A stretch of 64,000 nt of DNA from Prosopocoilus inquinatus (Eukaryota > Arthropoda > Insecta > Coleoptera > Lucanidae): contig CM069876.1 in the NCBI GenBank assembly GCA_036172665.1, positions 48,825,001-48,889,000 of the forward strand, written 5' to 3'. Shown one piece after another: positions 57,440 through 64,000 of this stretch. Position 1 is the first letter of the stretch; every line of letters starts with the position of its first letter. Made by a program: the position numbers and the translations under genes. The notes below the pieces were generated by a model that saw nothing but the letters and a program-made list of their open reading frames with translations, was not told the DNA's origin and ran no database searches.

Positions 57440-60400
57440 TCGGCCAATATTCAAGAGAATCACATGTACAGGATGTCCCAAAATAGCGTCCTTGCTCAGC
57501 GGATTCAATTCGAGAAGACGAAACAAATCGAGATGATAGTGTCATCTAAGTTTCGACGTTCGAAGAGTATTATAACCAGGGAAAATAATTCAGGCCACTT
57601 AGCGTTGGCCAGTATTCAAGAGAATCACATGTACAGACTGTCCCAAAATAACCTCCTTGCTCAGGGGATTCAATTCGAGAAGACGAAACAAATCGAGATG
57701 ATAGTGTCATCTAAGTTTCGACGTTCGAAGAGTATTATAACCAGGGAAGAGAATTCAGGCCGCTTAGCGTTGGCCAATATTCAAGAGAATCACGTGTACA
57801 GGGTGTCCCAAAATAACGTCCTTGCTCAGGGGATTCAATTCGAGAAGACGAAACAAATCGAGATGATAGTGTCATCTAAGTTTCGACGTTCGAAGAGTAT
57901 TATAACCAGTGAAAAGAATTCAGGCCACTTAGTGTGTTGGCCAATATTCAAGAGAATCACATGTACAGACTGTCCCAAAATAACGTCCTTGCTCAGGGAA
58001 TTTAATTCGAGAAGACGAAACAAATCGAGATGATAGTGTCATCTAAGTTTCGACGTTCGGGAAGAGAATTCAGGCCACTTAGTCTTGGCCAATATTCAAG
58101 AGAATCACATGTACAGACTGTCCCAAAATAACGTCCTTGCTCAGGGGATTCAATTCGAGAAGACGAAACAAATCGAGATGATAGTGTCATCTAAGTTTCG
58201 ACGTTCGAAGAGTATTATAACCAGGGAAGAGAATTCAGGCCACTTAGCGTTGGCCAATATTCAAGAGAATCACATGTACACAGGGTGTCCCAAAATAACG
58301 ACCTTGCTCAGGGAATTCAATTCGAGAAGACGAAACAAATCGAGATGATAGTGTCATCTAAGTTTCGACGTTCGAAGAGTATTATAACCAGTGAAAAGAA
58401 TTCAGGCCACTTAGTGTGTTGGCCAATATTCAAGAGAATCACATGTACAGACTGTCCCAAAATAACGTCCTTGCTCAGGGAATTCAATTCGAGAAGACGA
58501 AACAAATCGAGATGATAGTGTCATCTAAGTTTCGACGTTCGGGAAGAGAATTCAGGCCACTTAGTCTTGGCCAATATTCAAGAGAATCACATGTACAGAC
58601 TGTCCCAAAATAACGTCCTTGCTCAGGGGATTCAATTCGAGAAGACGAAACAAATCGAGATGATAGTGTCATCTAAGTTTCGACGTTCGAAGAGTATTAT
58701 AACCAGGGAAGAGAATTCAGGCCACTTAGCGTTGGCCAATATTCAAGAGAATCACATGTACACAGGGTGTCCCAAAATAACGACCTTGCTCAGGGAATTC
58801 AATTCGAGAAGACGAAACAAATCGAGATGATAGTGTCATCTAAGTTTCGACGTTCGAAGAGTATTATAACCAGTGAAAAGAATTCAGGCCACTTAGTGTG
58901 TTGGCCAATATTCAAGAGAATCACATGTACAGACTGTCCCAAAATAACGTCCTTGCTCAGGGAATTCAATTCGAGAAGACGAAACAAATCGAGATGATAG
59001 TGTCATCTAAGTTTCGACGTTCGAAGAGTATTATAACCAGGGAAGAGAATTCAGGCCACTTAGTCTTGGCCAATATTCAAGAGAATCACATGTACAGACT
59101 GTCCCAAAATAACGTCCTTGCTCAGGGGATTCAATTCGAGAAGACGAAACAAATCGAGATGATAGTGTCATCTAAGTTTCGACGTTCGAAGAGTATTATA
59201 ACCAGGGAAAATAATTCAGGCCACTTAGCGTTGGCCAGTATTCAAGAGAATCACATGTACAGACTGTCCCAAAATAACCTCCTTGCTCAGGGGATTCAAT
59301 TCGAGAAGACGAAACAAATCGAGATGATAGTGTCATCTAAGTTTCGACGTTCGAAGAGTATTATAACCAGGGAAGAGAATTCAGGCCACTTAGTCTTGGC
59401 CAATATTCAAGAGAATCACATGTACAGACTGTCCCAAAATAACGTCCTTGCTCAGGGAATTCAATTCGAGAAGACGAAACAAATCGAGATGATAGTGTCA
59501 TCTAAGTTTCGACGTTCGAAGAGTATTATAACCAGGGAAAATAATTCAGGCCACTTAGCGTTGGCCAGTATTCAAGAGAATCACATGTACAGACTGTCCC
59601 AAAATAACCTCCTTGCTCAGGGGATTCAATTCGAGAAGACGAAACAAATCGAGATGATAGTGTCATCTAAGTTTCGACGTTCGAAGAGTATTATAACCAG
59701 GGAAGAGAATTCAGGCCGCTTAGCGTTGGCCAATATTCAAGAGAATCACGTGTACAGGGTGTCCCAAAATAACGTCCTTGCTCAGGGGATTCAATTCGAG
59801 AAGACGAAACAAATCGAGATGATAGTGTCATCTAAGTTTCGACGTTCGAAGAGTATTATAACCAGTGAAAAGAATTCAGGCCACTTAGTGTGTTGGCCAA
59901 TATTCAAGAGAATCACATGTACAGACTGTCCCAAAATAACGTCCTTGCTCAGGGAATTCAATTCGAGAAGACGAAACAAATCGAGATGATAGTGTCATCT
60001 AAGTTTCGACGTTCGGGAAGAGAATTCAGGCCACTTAGTCTTGGCCAATATTCAAGAGAATCACATGTACAGACTGTCCCAAAATAACGTCCTTGCTCAG
60101 GGGATTCAATTCGAGAAGACGAAACAAATCGAGATGATAGTGTCATCTAAGTTTCGACGTTCGAAGAGTATTATAACCAGGGAAGAGAATTCAGGCCACT
60201 TAGCGTTGGCCAATATTCAAGAGAATCACATGTACACAGGGTGTCCCAAAATAACGACCTTGCTCAGGGAATTCAATTCGAGAAGACGAAACAAATCGAG
60301 ATGATAGTGTCATCTAAGTTTCGACGTTCGGGAAGAGAATTCAGGCCACTTAGTCTTGGCCAATATTCAAGAGAATCACATGTACAGACTGTCCCAAAAT

Positions 60401-62030
60401 AACGTCCTTGCTCAGGGGATTCAATTCGAGAAGACGAAACAAATCGAGATGATAGTGTCATCTAAGTTTCGACGTTCGAAGAGTATTATAACCAGGGAAG
60501 AGAATTCAGGCCACTTAGCGTTGGCCAATATTCAAGAGAATCACATGTACACAGGGTGTCCCAAAATAACGACCTTGCTCAGGGAATTCAATTCGAGAAG
60601 ACGAAACAAATCGAGATGATAGTGTCATCTAAGTTTCGACGTTCGAAGAGTATTATAACCAGTGAAAAGAATTCAGGCCACTTAGTGTGTTGGCCAATAT
60701 TCAAGAGAATCACATGTACAGACTGTCCCAAAATAACGTCCTTGCTCAGGGAATTCAATTCGAGAAGACGAAACAAATCGAGATGATAGTGTCATCTAAG
60801 TTTCGACGTTCGAAGAGTATTATAACCAGGGAAGAGAATTCAGGCCACTTAGTCTTGGCCAATATTCAAGAGAATCACATGTACAGACTGTCCCAAAATA
60901 ACGTCCTTGCTCAGGGGATTCAATTCGAGAAGACGAAACAAATCGAGATGATAGTGTCATCTAAGTTTCGACGTTCGAAGAGTATTATAACCAGGGAAGA
61001 GAATTCAGGCCACTTAGCGTTGGCCAATATTCAAGAGAATCACATGTACACAGGGTGTCCCAAAATAACGACCTTGCTCAGGGAATTCAATTCGAGAAGA
61101 CGAAACAAATCGAGATGATAGTGTCATCTAAGTTTCGACGTTCGAAGAGTATTATAACCAGTGAAAAGAATTCAGGCCACTTAGTGTGTTGGCCAATATT
61201 CAAGAGAATCACATGTACAGACTGTCCCAAAATAACGTCCTTGCTCAGGGAATTCAATTCGAGAAGACGAAACAAATCGAGATGATAGTGTCATCTAAGT
61301 TTCGACGTTCGAAGAGTATTATAACCAGGGAAGAGAATTCAGGCCACTTAGTCTTGGCCAATATTCAAGAGAATCACATGTACAGACTGTCCCAAAATAA
61401 CGTCCTTGCTCAGGGGATTCAATTCGAGAAGACGAAACAAATCGAGATGATAGTGTCATCTAAGTTTCGACGTTCGAAGAGTATTATAACCAGGGAAGAG
61501 AATTCAGGCCACTTAGCGTTGGCCAATATTCAAGAGAATCACATGTACACAGGGTGTCCCAAAATAACGACCTTGCTCAGGGAATTCAATTCGAGAAGAC
61601 GAAACAAATCGAGATGATAGTGTCATCTAAGTTTCGACGTTCGAAGAGTATTATAACCAGGGAAGAGAATTCAGGCCACTTAGTCTTGGCCAATATTCAA
61701 GAGAATCACATGTACAGACTGTCCCAAAATAACGTCCTTGCTCAGCGGATTCAATTCGAGAAGACGAAACAAATCGAGATGATAGTGTCATCTAAGTTTC
61801 GACGTTCGAAGAGTATTATAACCAGGGAAGAGAATTCAGAGAATTAGCTTAGCGTTGGCCAATATTCAAGAGAATCACATGTACACAGGGTGTCCCAAAA
61901 TAACGACCTTGCTCAGCGGATTCAATTCGAGAAGACGAAACAAATCGAGATGATAGTGTCATCTAAGTTTCGACGTTCGAAGAGTATTATAACCAGGGAA
62001 TAGAATTCAGGCCACTTAGCGTTGGACACT
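57440..62030. repeat. Satellite array, monomer about 165 bp, 28 copies
   Basis: The word ttcaagagaatcac occurs 28 times. Each monomer contains gtacagactgtcccaaaata or acagggtgtcccaaaataac, then caattcgagaagacgaaac and ctaagtttcgacgttcg. The standard unit is 165 bp (55 codons), so one frame stays open for up to 363 codons. Variants with a short deletion (cgttcgggaagag) or a 4-base insertion (ttagtgtgttgg) recur in blocks, for example 58000-58480 against 58480-58960, showing higher-order repeats. I do not regard it as coding. It probably lies in a ZNFX1 intron. Confidence 0.93.
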
Positions 62031-62123
62031 TTTTACGTCGAATGTACTTTGCGATGCATCGAATTGTTATTGAGTTCGTTTTAGCGCCCGGAATCGGATC
62101 CCGAAAGCTCGGGCATTGCTTTT

Positions 62124-62140
62124 GAGACACCCTGTATAAT
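62124..62140. repeat. Inverted TACAGGGTGTC end downstream of the satellite
   Basis: ttttgagacaccctgtataa is the reverse complement of the tacagggtgtcccaaaa word found in the monomers. It may be the opposite terminus of the element from which the satellite grew. Confidence 0.45.
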
Positions 62141-62439
62141 GTAATTGGAGTCGGCAGGTCATAATAAAACCTCCACGAAATGAACGTATGGAAAGCAAGC
62201 CAAAATTCAAATAAAAAAAATAGACAATTTTATTATACAATGAGCAATTAATTTGTTTGTTTATTTATTTATTTATTTATTATTAACGCACAATCGTGTA
62301 TTTCAATATTCAAACAAGCGAACTGGTGGAGAGGATAATCGCCATCAAAACAATGCAATAGTCCAATTTACATTTAGGACATACATAATTGTTCACGCGT
62401 AGTTATAACTAGTGTCCGAAGGGAAACGACCGAAGAGCA

Positions 62440-63990
62440 GAGCGTCTGTCAAACTGTCAAAAAATCAGACGTCAAAATTAAAATGCAAGAATTTTTTTTA
62501 CTAACGCGATTAATGAGAACTACCACCATCAATCGGTTACACCCAAAAACTTCATTGATTGAAATTTGACGGTTGTCGTAACTTTGACGGTTGCCGTAAA
62601 TGTCAAAAAAAGTAGACCTCAGACTGTTAGAAAATAATTAAAACACAAGCTTTTCTATTAACGCGATTAATTAAAACGACCTCCTCGTCAATGGGCTATA
62701 CCTGAACACCCTGGTGGAACTTTGACAGTTGTGACAACTATCAAAAAAAAAATTAATTTCAAACAATTTTATTATAATTAAAATGCAAATTCTTTATTGT
62801 CATTAATTAGAATGACGTCAACACCAAATTATACCTGAACACATCAGAGAAACTTTGACAGTTATCGTAATTGTCAAAAATAGTAACTATTTTCATAAAA
62901 AAAATAGACGCTTTTTTTACTAACGCGATTAATATTAAAACGACGGCGTCAATAGGTTATAACCGAACACCTCAGTGAAACTTTGACAGTCGTGACAACT
63001 GTCAAGAAAATTAGATTTCCAACAGTTTTATTACAATTAAAACACAAACTTTTTATTAATGTCACTAATTACAATGACATCATCAGCAGATTATATCTGA
63101 ACACATCATAGAAACTTTGACAGTTATCGTAATTGTCAAGAATATTAGACTATCCTCATAATAGAATATAAGCTTTTTTTATTAACGCGATCAGTATCAA
63201 AACGACATGATCAATAGATTATACCCGAAAACGTCACTAGAACTTTGACAGTTGTCGTAATTGTCAAAACATTAGACGTCAGTCTGTTTGATAATAAGCT
63301 CTTCGGTTTGTCAAATAAAACATAAGCTTTCTTCCATTAACGCGAATAATTTTAGGAAAAAAAAAAATTCCACTAGAATACTTGGATAAAATTTTGACAG
63401 CGCGATAATTGTCAAAGAACTCGTCGTCGTTAATCGATCAATTTGACGATTAAAATCAATATTACGAGTATTTTTTAAGTGATTGTTTTAAGCACGCTGT
63501 TAATAGTCCACTGAAAACTTTGACAGTTATTATGAATGTCAAATAACAAAAACAGCAGTGCGTAAGTTTGATTATTAAAATAAAATTGGTTTTTTTAACG
63601 TGGTTAATCGCACTTTGGACGCTGTCGTCGGTGTACTATCTAGAATATTCCATTAACATTTTGACAGCTGTCATAATCTTAACCTACAAGATGGTCAACC
63701 TAAGGCGACAGCTATCATAATCTTTATCCTACAAGATGGCATTAGATTGGTCATCTTGTAGGATAAAGATTATGATAGCTGTCGCCTTAGGTTGACCATC
63801 TTGTAGGTTAAGATTATGACAGCTGTCAAAATGTTAATGGAATATTCTACATAGTACACTGACGACAGCGTCTAAAGTCAGTTTAAAAATTAAAATATAA
63901 GTTTTCTTTTATGAATACGATTAATTATAAGATGACAGATGCGTGTTAGACAACTTTTTGACAACTGTCCAAACTGTCAAAAAAAGAAGA
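62440..63990. repeat. Degenerate tandem repeat of about 130 bp with TTTGACAG...CTGTCAAA core
   Basis: aactttgacagttgtcgtaa and attgtcaaaa variants recur about ten times (near 62566, 62718, 62852, 62981, 63113, 63240, 63391, 63513 and 63657), with actaacgcgattaat between them. The core is itself near-palindromic. Confidence 0.75.
63618..63872. repeat. 255-bp near-perfect palindrome
   Basis: Two arms of about 121 bp (63618-63738 and 63752-63872) are complementary with only a few mismatches, around a 13-base loop gcattagattggt. Within each arm, the block gacagctgtcataatctt...acctacaagatgg occurs twice. It is embedded in the TTTGACAG repeat region. Confidence 0.9.
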
Positions 63991-64000
63991 AAACTTTAAT

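Noticed and set aside
58898..59989. 363-codon open frame in the satellite as a protein gene
   Set aside because: It is the 165-bp monomer read repeatedly; neighbouring monomers break the frame, and there is no start context, splice structure or family resemblance.
57440..62030. Regularly spaced repeats as a CRISPR-like array
   Set aside because: The monomers are tandem and homogeneous throughout, with no unique spacers, in a eukaryotic intron.

Overview
The window looks like an AT-rich arthropod nuclear genome, most likely an insect and possibly a beetle (inference). It has GT-AG introns, AATAAA signals, intronic satellites, hAT/LINE debris and many fold-back elements, and no prokaryotic gene organisation.

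Layout. (1) 1-5,695, minus strand: the 5' end of a valyl-tRNA synthetase gene, probably the mitochondrial enzyme (VARS2). Three exons are present; the rest runs off the left edge, and its introns hold three tandem-repeat families. (2) 5,696-9,366: divergent non-coding DNA with fold-back elements, then two copies of a short 18-codon exon candidate. (3) 9,367-45,518, plus strand: the main object. Seventeen consecutive exons each encode an uninterrupted C2H2 zinc-finger array of 7 to 17 fingers, about 160 fingers in all. Each begins right after a 3' splice site (GTTTCAG in 14 of 17), each starts with one base that completes a split codon, each ends in its own stop, and most are followed closely by AATAAA. 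No promoter, N-terminal domain or first exon is evident between them. The simplest reading is one locus with a common 5' part, not identified here, spliced to one of many alternative terminal exons. This is the logic of Drosophila lola and mod(mdg4), but with whole multi-finger arrays as the exchangeable cassettes. Decayed cassettes lie between the intact ones, and whole cassettes and flanks have duplicated (exons 3 and 7; exons 2, 4, 5, 6 and 8; the tail of exon 16). (4) 45,519-48,513: convergent intergenic DNA with palindromic tandem repeats and a fold-back element. (5) 48,514-57,281, minus strand: the six 3'-terminal exons of a ZNFX1 homologue (NF-X1 cysteine-rich repeats, a RING-like segment and a C-terminal RZ-type finger). 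Its 5.8-kb intron holds a broken hAT transposase, a LINE scrap and a possible small two-exon reading frame. (6) 57,440-62,030: a 28-copy satellite of about 165 bp, upstream of the last visible ZNFX1 exon and therefore probably in another intron. (7) 62,440-64,000: degenerate TTTGACAG repeats and a 255-bp palindrome.

How the parts work together: the zinc-finger locus would yield many DNA-binding specificities from one transcription unit, the choice being made by terminal-exon splicing and polyadenylation. The flanking synthetase and ZNFX1 genes are unrelated housekeeping and RNA-surveillance genes. Splice junctions were read by eye and checked by codon phase; no transcript evidence was available.
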